64,000 bases of DNA, taken from assembly GCF_009834915.1 (NCBI RefSeq), contig NZ_WVHS01000001.1:992001-1056000 (forward strand), written 5' to 3'. The translations under genes were made by a program, and so were the position numbers. The notes below the pieces were generated by a model, which saw only the letters and a program-made list of their open reading frames with translations, was not told the DNA's origin and ran no database searches. Below are positions 28,043 to 37,356 of this stretch, one piece after another. Source of the DNA: Hufsiella ginkgonis (GTDB taxonomy: Bacteria; Bacteroidota; Bacteroidia; Sphingobacteriales; Sphingobacteriaceae). Each line of letters begins with the position of its first letter. Position 1 is the stretch's first letter.

Positions 28043-29634
28043 TATTTGAGGAAATTAACAGATACATTATTTTTTGTGAGCACTTCGTTTTCGCTGGCGA
28101 GGTCGAACGCGGTCTCTTTAAAATTGGTGACGGCATCTTTCTTCGCACCGATAGACAGCAGGTACTTTAAGATCACATCGTCTTTAGAAACCAGTGCCGC
28201 TTTGTGCAGCGCGGTAAGACCTTCCCTGTTTTTCGCATTTACGTCGATACCGAGACTCTCCAGGCGTTTCAGCAGCGGGAGGCTGTTTTTGGCTGCGGCT
28301 AAATGTATCAGCGTATTTCCGTCGGCCTGCGGGGCGGTAACGTTAAGGCCTTGCTGTTTGAGGATGTTTAGCTTATTATCAAATTCGATTCCGCTTGCCG
28401 CAACTGCGGAACCACCGCCCTGACCGGCACCCGGGCCGCCACCTTGTCCTTCACGTCCGCCAGCGCCCGGTCCGCCCTGAGCCCCGGCGCCTCCGCCACG
28501 CGGACCACCGCCACCCATCACAGACATAGGCGCTTCCAGCACATAGTAAGCCAGGTTGTTCCCTTTTTTATCGAGCACATTCACTTTCGCCCCCTTGTTA
28601 ACCAGGAAATTCACTACTTCAGAAGAGTTGCCGCGCACCGCCATGGTAAGCGCGGTAAGGCCCAGCTGGTTCGCCTGGTTGATATTCTTAACCGCAGGCA
28701 GCAGCAGGGCAAGTGTAGCAGTGTCGCGGTTTGACGCCGCCGCATTCATAAATACGGTGTTGCCGTCTTCGTCTGCTTTGTTAACATCCGCACCCTTTGA
28801 CAGGAAATACTTGATCAGCTCTGCCTGTCCCGGACGACGAACAAGTCCATGCAGCGCATTTTCGCCGGTTTTGCTAACCACGTTCGCTTTGATCCCCAGG
28901 CTCTCCAGATACTGGAACAGCTCTATGGCGTTGGCAGTTAAACGTCCGCCCTGTGCAGCCATTAAAATGGCATTGGGATTAGGTTTCACCCCTTTCTCCA
29001 GTAATTTCTTTAACAGCTCTATGTTACCTGAACGGGCAGCGTAACCGAAGGCGTTGTTTCCTTCTGCGTCTACACTATTCAGGCTCATTCCCTTAGAAAT
29101 GAAGTAGTTGGTGAGGGCAAAGTCCTTGTCTGCAGCGATAGACGCCAGCAGCAGGTTGGCGCCCGTGCTGTTAAGCTGCTTTTTCAAGTCGACACCATGT
29201 GCAATATAAGCTTCATAAACCTTCGTGTTTTGCTGAGATCCGGCGCCAAAAAACAACGGAGTGGTACCGCGGCTGTCCTGTGCGTCGATCTTTGCGCCTT
29301 TGTTAAGCAGGTATTCTACAATTTCCACATTGCCCCGGCTGGTAGCCCAATGCAGGTAATTACGACCGTCGTGCGTTAATTTATCAACGGGGTTACCGGG
29401 CTGGCCGAGCAAATAAATGATCGAGGCGTTAGGCGCAGAAGCATTTATAGCCAGTGTTACCGGGTCGAAACTGCTTCCGTTCGGCTGGGAAGGGCTGCTC
29501 CCTTTATCGATTTCAGCTTTTACGGCTGCAACATCAGGCGAACTTTGCCAGAACGCGCTTTCTAACAACCTGTTCTGCTGCGCCCCGGCTTGCAATGAAA
29601 TTAAGGCTAAAACAGCGAATATTAATTTTTTCAT
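28042..29634 (-). CDS. Exported ankyrin-repeat protein
   Basis: This 530-residue protein has a Sec signal peptide (MKKLIFAVLALISLQAGAQ) and many ankyrin repeats. Examples are GRNYLHWATSRGNVEIVEYL, GTTPLFFGAGSQ, GNTVFMNAAASNRDTATLAL and GLTALHKAALVSKDDVILKY. The solenoid is interrupted near residues 376-415 by a Gly-rich stretch with few other residue types. Ankyrin repeats bind proteins, and exported examples in this phylum are often found beside TonB receptors and PepSY reductases, perhaps as scaffolds. It is the first gene of the operon with the DUF2271 and PepSY genes. A probable iron operator lies 48 bases upstream of its start. Confidence 0.82.
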   Translation of the reverse strand: MKKLIFAVLALISLQAGAQQNRLLESAFWQSSPDVAAVKAEIDKGSSPSQPNGSSFDPVTLAINASAPNASIIYLLGQPGNPVDKLTHDGRNYLHWATSRGNVEIVEYLLNKGAKIDAQDSRGTTPLFFGAGSQQNTKVYEAYIAHGVDLKKQLNSTGANLLLASIAADKDFALTNYFISKGMSLNSVDAEGNNAFGYAARSGNIELLKKLLEKGVKPNPNAILMAAQGGRLTANAIELFQYLESLGIKANVVSKTGENALHGLVRRPGQAELIKYFLSKGADVNKADEDGNTVFMNAAASNRDTATLALLLPAVKNINQANQLGLTALTMAVRGNSSEVVNFLVNKGAKVNVLDKKGNNLAYYVLEAPMSVMGGGGPRGGGAGAQGGPGAGGREGQGGGPGAGQGGGSAVAASGIEFDNKLNILKQQGLNVTAPQADGNTLIHLAAAKNSLPLLKRLESLGIDVNAKNREGLTALHKAALVSKDDVILKYLLSIGAKKDAVTNFKETAFDLASENEVLTKNNVSVNFLK

Positions 29635-29681
29635 GCGATTAATTTTTTATAAAAGCTTCACAAAACGAAGCGCACGAAGTT

Positions 29682-29700
29682 AATAAGAATTAGTCTAAAT
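29682..29700. promoter_or_regulatory. Second iron-box-like dyad, ahead of the ankyrin operon
   Basis: AATAAGAATTAGTCTAAAT is an imperfect dyad around base 29691, with matched AGA/TCT core arms. Its right half, TCTAAATA with the next base, is identical to that of the site at 21508-21526. The shared half-site and the iron-related genes on both sides suggest one common regulator. Confidence 0.4.
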
Positions 29701-29865
29701 AAGAACACCTCGGTTTAACTTGCATAAAAAAAATGTAGGTATGCTATTTTGGAAAGTATTAACCGCAAGAAAATATTCGAATTTAAGGCCGTTAGCGAGA
29801 TATACCCTGTTAAATGGTGCAACAGAATATTTTAACCCGCGTCTTGTAATTACCTAATCCTTCGT

Positions 29866-32658
29866 ATGAGACGTACCATTATCTTCCTGCTTTGCATTGC
29901 TATTTTCGCCTTCTTAACCCCTACACGCGGTTTTTCGCAAGATGCCAAAGGTGTAATTTCAGCCACTATTATTGATTCCGCAACCCGCAAGCCTGTTACG
30001 TATGCCAGTGTAAGTGTTTTCCGCGCTGCGGACACGGTGCTGCTTACCTACCGGCTGAGCGACGATAAAGGCGGTTTCCGCATTCCATCGCTCCCGGTGG
30101 CAACCCGGCTCAGGCTTGTGGTTACGTTCATCGGCTATGCCGTTCACCGCAAAGAGTTCCAGCTCACTGCTGAACAACCGCAGCTGAATTTGGGAAATAT
30201 CGCCTTAAACCCTTCATTGCTGAGTCTCGACGAGGTGATGATCCGTGCGGAGCGCCCCCCGGTAATGGTACGGAAAGATACCATCGAGTTTAATGCCGCC
30301 TCGTTTAAAACGCTGCCCGATGCACTGGTGGAAGACCTGTTGCGGAAGCTCCCGGGTGTGAACGTGGATAAAGACGGCAATATCGTTGTGAATGGGCGCC
30401 GGGTTTCCACCATCTATGTAGACGGGAAGGATTTCTTCGGTGGTGATCCGAAGATCGCTACCCGCAACCTCCCGGCAAACACCATCGAGAAGGTGCAGGT
30501 AAGCAATGACCAGGAAGCCCTGAAGGTGAATCCTTTCCTGCCGGAAGCAGAGATCCCGCAAGTGATCAACCTGAAGCTGAAGCCCGGAATTAAAAAAGGA
30601 GCGTTCGGGAAACTTTATGCCGGCGGTGGCGTGAGAGGCAAAGCGGAAGCCGGCGGTTTGCTCAATATATTCAGGGATACTACGCAAGTATCGCTGCTTG
30701 GGTACGGCAATAACCTCAACAAGGCCGGATTCGCCTTTGCCGACCTGCGTACAGCCGGGGGCTTCGGACGCAGCGGCTGGGGGACCGCGAACGGCAACGG
30801 CGCCGGCGGGCTGAACATCGATGGCGTTCCGTTTGGCGGGTACGGGTCCGGCGTAATCAGGTCGGGCGGCGGCGGCGCCAACTTTAATACCATGCTCAGC
30901 AAAAAATTGAGTTTTAGCCTTAACTATTTCTATGGGGTTACCAATTCCGATTACGATGAACTGCGCAACACCTTGCAAACCTACAGCGATACCTCGCTGA
31001 ACACGCGCCGAACCATGACGCAAGGCTCGAAAGTATATGGCCATATGATCGGGACAAAAGTAAAATACCAGTTTTCGCCGCGGGTAACGCTCGAGTTCCG
31101 GCCGTCGCTGTTGCTGAACGGCGAGAATACCGGCCAGGTAAGCTTTACCAATTCTATTTCGAGCATAAAAGGACTCGCAAGCGAAAGCACCAATAACCAG
31201 CGCAGCGATAACGACGGGTATGTATACCGCCACGTGGCTATTCTGAACGTCGACTTTAAAGAAAAAGGTCGCCGTTTATTCGCTTTCAATTTCATGAATG
31301 CTGACGATTCCGGGACCGACCAGTATAACCTGGCCGATAACCGCTTTTATGAGCCGGTTACCTCTTATACGCTCAACCAGTTACGCCGGACGGACGCACA
31401 CAACCTGAACAACCAGGTATTGGCCACGTACACCGATCCGCTATCGAAAACCATTACGTTCAATGCGAGTTTCAGCGGCGCGTATTTCAGCAACCGCAAT
31501 AATGTCGGCACCTACACGCCGGGTCCGGGCGAAGAATATACCGTGCTGCTCCCCGCGTTTTCACAGGATTTCATGCGCAAAGGCGTTCGCGTCAACCCGG
31601 GGGCTTCCGTGCGCTGGAGCATTAACAAGCTCACGATCACTCCCGGCATCGGCTTCCAGCTGCTGACCGCCGACAATCATTTCAGCAGTTCGCCGGTGCT
31701 CACACAGCGTTTCTTTTACTGGCTCCCGCAGTTGGATATAGCCCGCGGGATCCTGTCGGCAAGCTACCAGCGCCGCTTTTCTGAACCCGCCGCCGCGAAC
31801 CTGCAGCCGGTGGCCAATAATACCAACCCGTTACTGGTCCGGCAAGGCAACCCAGCGTTAAAACCGATGCTTTCTGATTACCTGACGCTTGGCCTCCGGA
31901 AGTACGATACGCAGCGATTGGCCACTTATTACGCGAACGTAAACGCCACGTTCAATAACAATGCAACCATTCTTTCGCGCACGGTAAGCCAATCGGGAGT
32001 GCAGACTACCTACCCAATTAATGCCGGCGGCACCTGGGCGCTGGGATCTAACCTTTCGTTCCAGAAGGATAAAAAGTTTAGCGAAAACCGGCAGTTCTCG
32101 CTCATCGTGTCGAACAGCTTAAGCTTCAACCGCTCGCTCGTGCTCCTCAACAGCGTACGCAGCGACTACTCCGTGCTCAATTTGCGTCCTTCCGGCGAAT
32201 TCCGCCTCAACCTGAACGATAAATTCGAACTGAATGAAGCCTATAGTTTCACCCGCTATAACAGCCGGTACGAGAGCGCTGAGTTCTCCAGCCAGTCGTT
32301 AACCTACCACGATTCGCGCAGCGAGCTTATCCTTCGTCCCGGCGCCGGCAATTTTGTATGGGAAACCACGATGGATTACCGCTACAACTCCAACGCCATA
32401 CCAGGCCTGCTGAAAAGCTATTACCGCTGGAATGCCGCCGTTACCTATATCTTCCTGAAGGGCAGGCGCGGGCAATTGAAGCTGGCGGTAAACGATATCC
32501 TTGACCAAAACATCGTGGCCTCGCGCGTCGTCCGCGAAAACTTAACGGAAGACATGCAGGGAAGCACGATCAGGCGGTACGGGCTGCTTACGTTCACCTA
32601 TAACATCCGGAGTTTCGGGGAGAAGGTTGGAGGCAGGAACCAGTTATTTAAGTTCTGA
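29866..32658 (+). CDS. TonB-dependent-receptor-like outer membrane beta-barrel protein
   Basis: This outer-membrane protein has 930 residues. The signal peptide ends at GFSQ. A carboxypeptidase-regulatory-like domain follows (VISATIIDSATRKPVTYASV to FIGYAVHRKEF), then a short plug with LLRKLPGVNVDKDGNIVVNG and IYVDGKDFFGGDPK. The long barrel has a Gly-rich loop near residues 285-345. This plug-plus-barrel form is common in Bacteroidota beside, but distinct from, SusC. No SusD partner is adjacent, and the substrate is unknown. The gene is transcribed divergently from the iron/flavin operon, about 230 bases away. Confidence 0.85.
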   Translation: MRRTIIFLLCIAIFAFLTPTRGFSQDAKGVISATIIDSATRKPVTYASVSVFRAADTVLLTYRLSDDKGGFRIPSLPVATRLRLVVTFIGYAVHRKEFQLTAEQPQLNLGNIALNPSLLSLDEVMIRAERPPVMVRKDTIEFNAASFKTLPDALVEDLLRKLPGVNVDKDGNIVVNGRRVSTIYVDGKDFFGGDPKIATRNLPANTIEKVQVSNDQEALKVNPFLPEAEIPQVINLKLKPGIKKGAFGKLYAGGGVRGKAEAGGLLNIFRDTTQVSLLGYGNNLNKAGFAFADLRTAGGFGRSGWGTANGNGAGGLNIDGVPFGGYGSGVIRSGGGGANFNTMLSKKLSFSLNYFYGVTNSDYDELRNTLQTYSDTSLNTRRTMTQGSKVYGHMIGTKVKYQFSPRVTLEFRPSLLLNGENTGQVSFTNSISSIKGLASESTNNQRSDNDGYVYRHVAILNVDFKEKGRRLFAFNFMNADDSGTDQYNLADNRFYEPVTSYTLNQLRRTDAHNLNNQVLATYTDPLSKTITFNASFSGAYFSNRNNVGTYTPGPGEEYTVLLPAFSQDFMRKGVRVNPGASVRWSINKLTITPGIGFQLLTADNHFSSSPVLTQRFFYWLPQLDIARGILSASYQRRFSEPAAANLQPVANNTNPLLVRQGNPALKPMLSDYLTLGLRKYDTQRLATYYANVNATFNNNATILSRTVSQSGVQTTYPINAGGTWALGSNLSFQKDKKFSENRQFSLIVSNSLSFNRSLVLLNSVRSDYSVLNLRPSGEFRLNLNDKFELNEAYSFTRYNSRYESAEFSSQSLTYHDSRSELILRPGAGNFVWETTMDYRYNSNAIPGLLKSYYRWNAAVTYIFLKGRRGQLKLAVNDILDQNIVASRVVRENLTEDMQGSTIRRYGLLTFTYNIRSFGEKVGGRNQLFKF

Positions 32659-32849
32659 GGCCGGTTTGACAAGTGATGCCGTAGTTTGGCGGGATACCGT
32701 ACCGCCATAAGTTACAATCACGAAGTTGACGTAATAAAACGCTGATTCTGTAATGCAGGAAAGCCTGACACGCACTCATACATGTTGCCTGATGCCTTAT
32801 AAAAGCAAACAATCACAGCTTTTCCGCCTTTATTTCTTTAAACGTTACC

Positions 32850-33245
32850 GTGAAAAAAACATTCGCCTGCCTGCTGCTATCGCTGAGCCTTACCGCCTTC
32901 ACCTGCTCGAAGCAAACCTACCGGTCTATGCTGAAGGGCCGCTGGAACCTGTACGATCAAAAGGGCGGATTCAGGATCCAGCCCCACCCCATGCCGGTGC
33001 TGGCCCTGGAGTTCTCCGGCGAACGCTACAAGAAATACCTGGATGACCGGCTGCTGGATTCCGGTACGTGGACTATCCCGGAGGAGCAATTATCCGGCGA
33101 TACCCTCCGCGGAAAGATCCTGTTAAAAAATCCAACCGGGGAGGAAAACCACCGCATCCGCGCCATAGGCAAAGACGCATTTGTACTGGACGAAGATGCG
33201 CCCGCTTATGACGGCATCGCCTACTACTACCGCAAAGCGAAATAG
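32850..33245 (+). CDS. Small lipocalin-like putative lipoprotein
   Basis: This 131-residue exported protein appears to start at a GTG (VKKTFACLLLSLSLTAFTC). The signal peptide ends in a cysteine, but the lipobox (AFTC) is imperfect. The mature part has the pattern of a small lipocalin-like beta barrel: LKGRWNLYDQKGGF, ALEFSGERYKKYLDD and SGTWTIPEEQLSGD. Such proteins are frequent and mostly uncharacterised in this phylum. It is convergent with the following SDR gene and about 190 bases behind the barrel protein, so it may have its own promoter. Confidence 0.6.
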   Translation: MKKTFACLLLSLSLTAFTCSKQTYRSMLKGRWNLYDQKGGFRIQPHPMPVLALEFSGERYKKYLDDRLLDSGTWTIPEEQLSGDTLRGKILLKNPTGEENHRIRAIGKDAFVLDEDAPAYDGIAYYYRKAK

Positions 33246-33311
33246 CAGACTGCTTTTGAACTTGCCCGGATCTCCGGGGGATCACTGAAAAGATCCGTGC
33301 TATCAATACAA

Positions 33312-34154
33312 TTAAAAAGCGGTAGCCGTAGCCAATGCTTCGTTCGCGTTCAGCTCGCGCTCGATCGTTGCGATCTTCAGCCTCGCCATAGCGTACGCGT
33401 CCTGGCCCAGGAACAGGTGTAACGGAGGCGTATCACTTTCGGCCACCGCCATCAGCACGCCGGCTGCCTTCTCCGGGTCGCCAGGCTGGTTACCCCGGAC
33501 CTGCTGCTCATGGATCAGTTCTGTCTCGCGGGCAGCGGTGTAGGCTTTTATGGTATGCTCCGGCAGGCTAAGCGATCCCTGCGACAGGAAATTAGTGCGA
33601 AAGTAACCCGGGTATACCGCCGTGGCTGTAATGCCGAACTCCTTTGCCTCGGCGGCCAGCGCTTCGGTGAAGCCGATCACGGCAAACTTAGTGGCGCAAT
33701 AAATGCCCCAACCGGGAAAGTTACCCGCAAAACCCCCGATAGACGAGATGTTAAAAACCGCACCCGATTTCTTTTCCCTCAAATACGGCATCACCTGCCT
33801 GATCACGTTGAGCGACCCGAACACGTTGACATCGAAATTTTTGCGTGCCTCCCCGTCACTAAGCTCCTCCAGCGTACCCAACTGTCCATACCCGGCATTG
33901 TTCACCACCACATCGATGGTACCGAACGCGGCGATCGTGGCGGCGATCGCACCCGCTACACTTTGCTCATTCAGCAGGTCTGCCTGCAGCGGAAGAAAGT
34001 TGCTGCTGGCCTCGCCGGCACCCTGCACCAGGCCTGCGGCGTTCCTGGAAGTTGCCGCTACCCGGTAACCCCTTTCTAATAGTTTTTTAACGAGGACAAG
34101 TCCCAGCCCCTTAGAGGCGCCGGTTACGAACCATACTTTTTTTGTGTTTATCAT
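33312..34154 (-). CDS. Short-chain dehydrogenase/reductase (SDR)
   Basis: This cytoplasmic NAD(P)-dependent oxidoreductase has 280 residues. The Rossmann motif is TGASKGLG in VWFVTGASKGLGLVLV. The structural NNAGYG, the serine in NISSIGGFAGN and the catalytic YCATK are all present. It belongs to the classical SDRs that are usually found with their own AraC regulator in this phylum. The substrate cannot be told. The start at 34154 (MINTKKVW) is preferred over the extension to 34184. The AraC gene lies 87 bases upstream on the same strand and may control it. Confidence 0.88.
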   Translation of the reverse strand: MINTKKVWFVTGASKGLGLVLVKKLLERGYRVAATSRNAAGLVQGAGEASSNFLPLQADLLNEQSVAGAIAATIAAFGTIDVVVNNAGYGQLGTLEELSDGEARKNFDVNVFGSLNVIRQVMPYLREKKSGAVFNISSIGGFAGNFPGWGIYCATKFAVIGFTEALAAEAKEFGITATAVYPGYFRTNFLSQGSLSLPEHTIKAYTAARETELIHEQQVRGNQPGDPEKAAGVLMAVAESDTPPLHLFLGQDAYAMARLKIATIERELNANEALATATAF

Positions 34155-34241
34155 CTTCTTTGTGTTTGTGATTGAATGGCACAAAGGTAACCCCGGCGGG
34201 CTGGCATGATATTACGAGAAGCAAACCGATAATTGCAAAAA

Positions 34242-35147
34242 TCAAACCATCGCCTCGCGGCGGAAGGATTTCGGCGTAAGCTGGGTATACTTCCTGAAAA
34301 AGTTAACGAAATGCGGTGGCTCCTCAAAGCCCAGGCAGTAACCCACCTGTGCCACCGTCCAGTCGGTATGAACCAGCAACGCCTTCGCCTCTTGCACGAG
34401 GCGTTCGCCGATGAGCCGGGAAGTAGTTTTCCCCGTAGTTTCTTTCAGCGACCGGTTAAGGTGATTTACGTGCACCGACAGCTGGCCGGCAAAATCGACG
34501 GGCGACCGCAGCTTGATGCGCTGGATGGGCGATTCGATGGGAAACTGCCTCTCCAGCAGTTCGGTGAATAACGACGAGATCCGGGTGGCGGCATTCTGGT
34601 CGGAATACAAAACCGTTGCCGGCTGCATCTTTTGTGCCAGGTGGATCATTTCGAGCACCAATGCACGGATAGCATCATACTTATATAGGTAATCAGAATC
34701 GATCTCCGCGAAGATCTTTTCGAAGATCTGCTTTACGCGCAGGAGTTCTTCATCGGGTAAAAACAGCACCGGGTTACCGCCAGGCTTAAACACCGGGTAT
34801 TCTTTAACGTTACCGAAGTGACTGAAGAACGTATCGGTAAAGATGCAGAAGAAACCTGATTGTTCCGGCCCGCAATACTCCCAGTTATAGGGGATCTGCG
34901 GGTTGCCGAAAAACAATGTCTGCTGATCGATCTCCACGGTTTTATCGGCATAATGCACCCGGTTCTTACCAATAATAAGGCTGATCTTAAAAAAATCCTT
35001 GCGGTTATACGGAGTAGACTGCGCATACGTAGCCACAAAATCCTCCAGCCTGAACACGTTGAAATGTCCCATTTCCTTTCCAAGGTTCCCGGGCAGCCAG
35101 TTAAGCTTAAGGTGGTAAAAGTCTTCGAGGGTTTCCGTTCTGTTCAT
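34242..35147 (-). CDS. AraC-family transcriptional regulator
   Basis: This 301-residue regulator has an N-terminal cupin-like sensing domain and a C-terminal AraC double helix-turn-helix (about 190-300). Helix signatures are LVQEAKALLVHTDWTVAQVG and GFEEPPHFVNFFRKYTQLTP, followed by KSFRRE. It is transcribed in the same direction as the SDR gene and just ahead of it, which is a frequent arrangement for regulator and target. The inducer is unknown. Confidence 0.87.
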   Translation of the reverse strand: MNRTETLEDFYHLKLNWLPGNLGKEMGHFNVFRLEDFVATYAQSTPYNRKDFFKISLIIGKNRVHYADKTVEIDQQTLFFGNPQIPYNWEYCGPEQSGFFCIFTDTFFSHFGNVKEYPVFKPGGNPVLFLPDEELLRVKQIFEKIFAEIDSDYLYKYDAIRALVLEMIHLAQKMQPATVLYSDQNAATRISSLFTELLERQFPIESPIQRIKLRSPVDFAGQLSVHVNHLNRSLKETTGKTTSRLIGERLVQEAKALLVHTDWTVAQVGYCLGFEEPPHFVNFFRKYTQLTPKSFRREAMV

Positions 35148-35863
35148 CGTTCGGATCACGATTAAAAGTTAGGCAGAAGTGTCCGCCGCCTTCGGCGCCC
35201 CTTGCCTGGGGGAGACAGAATTCGTGGCGCCATGACGGTAAAATCTAAATAAGATTCCCAACCTGGTAGTAATAAGCATGCCTGTCCTCCTTCGGAGGAG
35301 GTAGCTGAAGGTCGGAGGAGGAGGAACAACTGTGATTGTTCCCCGGGAGTATTGCCTGATCCCATCCTTCGAAGTTACGAAAATCAAACGGTAGGCGCAA
35401 AGCAAAACGGGAGCCCATTCATGCGAATAGCTCCCGTTTCCGTTCTTCACCGCCATAGCGGGATAAAGAATCAACCTACAACATCTTAACCGACCGGTAT
35501 CCTTTCCTCGCGGATGCGGACCTGCGTCTCCCTCCTGCCGCTGCTTTACCCATAGGTAGTGCTGTGCTCTGGTGGTGCCTGGGAGTTCATTCGTTGTGCC
35601 TGTCGCCATCAAAAGCAACCGGAAGCAATTTATCACTCACTTTAACCGATCCACGGTAACCAATTGTCGGCACTAATGCTCACTTGGATACTGGTGTGGA
35701 GGTTTCAGGCTGTCAATGAACGTTGTTGTTAATGGAATAACATGGCGCCGGATAAAAAGTTTTAAAAGCTACAAAAAAAGTAAATGGAGCACAAAAATGC
35801 CGGTTTAAATAAGCCTGGAGGTTAAAGCTTGATGTACGATTACCGTATTTTTAACGCAGCTAA
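35148..35863. other. Long non-coding region with several hairpins
   Basis: No convincing gene lies in these 716 bases. The left half (35180-35400) is rich in short inverted repeats, such as GCCGCCTTCGGCG near 35184 and CCTCCTTCGGAGGAGG near 35286. They are arranged in a way that looks like a degenerate palindromic intergenic element. The right half carries a long hairpin at 35405-35439 and an A+T-rich stretch before the NUDIX gene. A small RNA cannot be excluded. Confidence 0.4.
35405..35439. terminator. Long hairpin, possible terminator
   Basis: AAACGGGAGC pairs perfectly with GCTCCCGTTT. Inside, ATTC pairs with GAAT around an ATGC loop, separated by a small internal bulge. The T-rich right arm fits an intrinsic terminator read on the plus strand, and the A-rich left arm gives the same on the minus strand. 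No gene ends close by, so its role is open. Confidence 0.5.
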
Positions 35864-36436
35864 ATGAATATGAATACTAAAGAATGGAAATTGCTGTCGA
35901 AAGAAGACATTTCCCCAAGTAAATGGTTTCCGCTGGAACGGCATCATGTACAACTGCCTAACGGATTGGTTTTAGACGACTATTATCTTTCGCCCCTGGG
36001 CGACGTGGTGATGGTACTTGCGCTCACGGCAGATCAGGAGGTGGTATTGGTTAAACAATATAAGCATGGTTTAGGGCAACTATTGCTCGAGCTTCCCGGG
36101 GGAATGCGCCAGGGGCAGCAAACGCTCGTCCGTTCGGCTTTAAATGAATTGGAAGAAGAAACGGGCATCCGGGCGGCAGAAACCGACCTCGTGCCGCTTG
36201 GAAAATTAGCCAACAACCCCACGAAAACCAACCAGGTGACCTATGGCTACCTGTTATTCGACGCAAAATTTAACAGCGTACAGCGATTAGACACGACGGA
36301 AGATATCGAGGTAGTAACCTATCCGGCACCGCGGGCATTGGAAATGGTACTCAACGGGGAGATATGGGTAACGGATTCCGTGAATTTCATCTTAAAGGCG
36401 GCGCTCAGGTACCCGGAAATCTTTCAGCGTAATTGA
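35864..36436 (+). CDS. NUDIX hydrolase, ADP-sugar-pyrophosphatase-like, with altered Nudix box
   Basis: This 190-residue cytoplasmic protein has an ADP-ribose-pyrophosphatase-like layout: VVMVLALTADQEVVLVKQYK, then ELPGGMRQGQQ and LNELEEETGI, then a strand and helix to the end. The consensus Nudix box is GX5EX7REUXEEXGU. Here the first Glu is Gln and the Arg is Asn, while the three metal-binding Glu of NELEEETG are kept. Activity is therefore plausible but may be weakened or altered. It stands alone, and the substrate cannot be inferred. Confidence 0.82.
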   Translation: MNMNTKEWKLLSKEDISPSKWFPLERHHVQLPNGLVLDDYYLSPLGDVVMVLALTADQEVVLVKQYKHGLGQLLLELPGGMRQGQQTLVRSALNELEEETGIRAAETDLVPLGKLANNPTKTNQVTYGYLLFDAKFNSVQRLDTTEDIEVVTYPAPRALEMVLNGEIWVTDSVNFILKAALRYPEIFQRN

Positions 36437-36535
36437 TTTTAATTTGTCTACTTTTTGATCTATATTTATAATTGACGCAGCGTCACCTTTTGCTGACGTC
36501 TAAACCAGATCATTCGCGTTATCAAATCAATTACT

Positions 36536-37255
36536 ATGCGAAAAATCCTTTTGCTGCTATTAGCGATTGCCGTGGCAGTTTCCGGTTGTGAAGAGTCAGC
36601 CACAACGGATCAGCCCTCCACAGACGGGTTAGTGGGTTGGTGGCCGTTCGATAATAACAGCAACGACCTGTCGGGAAAAACGAATCATGCCGTTTTAAGA
36701 AACGGAACAGCTTATGCGCCGGACCGCAACGGGTTATCTACCGGTGCGGTTATACTGGATGGGGTCGACGATTACGTGAGCTTCCCGTCAGGCAGCAGCT
36801 CTTCGTTAAATATTACCGGCGATTTTACCGTGTGCTTTTGGGTAAAGACCATTGATAATTCGGCCGGCCTTGTATCTTTTGGCGATAATGTTAGCAATGC
36901 GCCCCTTGCGGCCGGGTACCTGTCTGCCTTAAATGGAGGGAACGTGGGCAACGGCAAACTGGGGATCGGCTTACGCGGATCATGGAACACGCACCCCCCG
37001 GTTATTGCTGATGACAAGTGGCACTTTATAGCTTACGTTTTAAGAGATAACCGGATGGGCATCTATATGGATAACTTTTACGGTTGGGAGTTTCCGGCTA
37101 TCCAGCCCCCTTTATCATGGAATGGCAACCGCGTTGTTGGCTGCAGGAACGACCTGATCATGGGCGACACCTGGAACTATAAGGGAGCATTCGACGATCT
37201 GAGGGTTTATAACCGGGCGCTTACCAGCGGCGAAGTGCTCGCGCTGGCGAAGTGA
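36536..37255 (+). CDS. LamG/concanavalin-like lipoprotein
   Basis: This 239-residue surface lipoprotein has a lipobox, AVSGC, at residues 14-18. The single domain is a LamG-like jelly roll, with GLVGWWPFDNNSNDLSGKTN, VILDGVDDYVSFPSG, DFTVCFWVKT and FDDLRVYNRALTSGEVLAL. All are typical of the Laminin_G_3 family, which binds glycans or proteins. It is the first gene on this strand before the deacetylase and probably belongs to the xylan locus as a binding protein. Confidence 0.82.
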   Translation: MRKILLLLLAIAVAVSGCEESATTDQPSTDGLVGWWPFDNNSNDLSGKTNHAVLRNGTAYAPDRNGLSTGAVILDGVDDYVSFPSGSSSSLNITGDFTVCFWVKTIDNSAGLVSFGDNVSNAPLAAGYLSALNGGNVGNGKLGIGLRGSWNTHPPVIADDKWHFIAYVLRDNRMGIYMDNFYGWEFPAIQPPLSWNGNRVVGCRNDLIMGDTWNYKGAFDDLRVYNRALTSGEVLALAK

Positions 37256-37356
37256 CGGACGATTTTTTAAGATCCGCCCTCATTAAGCTAAAATTAATCG
37301 TTTGTTATTGCCGCACACTTATTTTCACAAAAATAATCCGCGGGAAGACAAACAGA

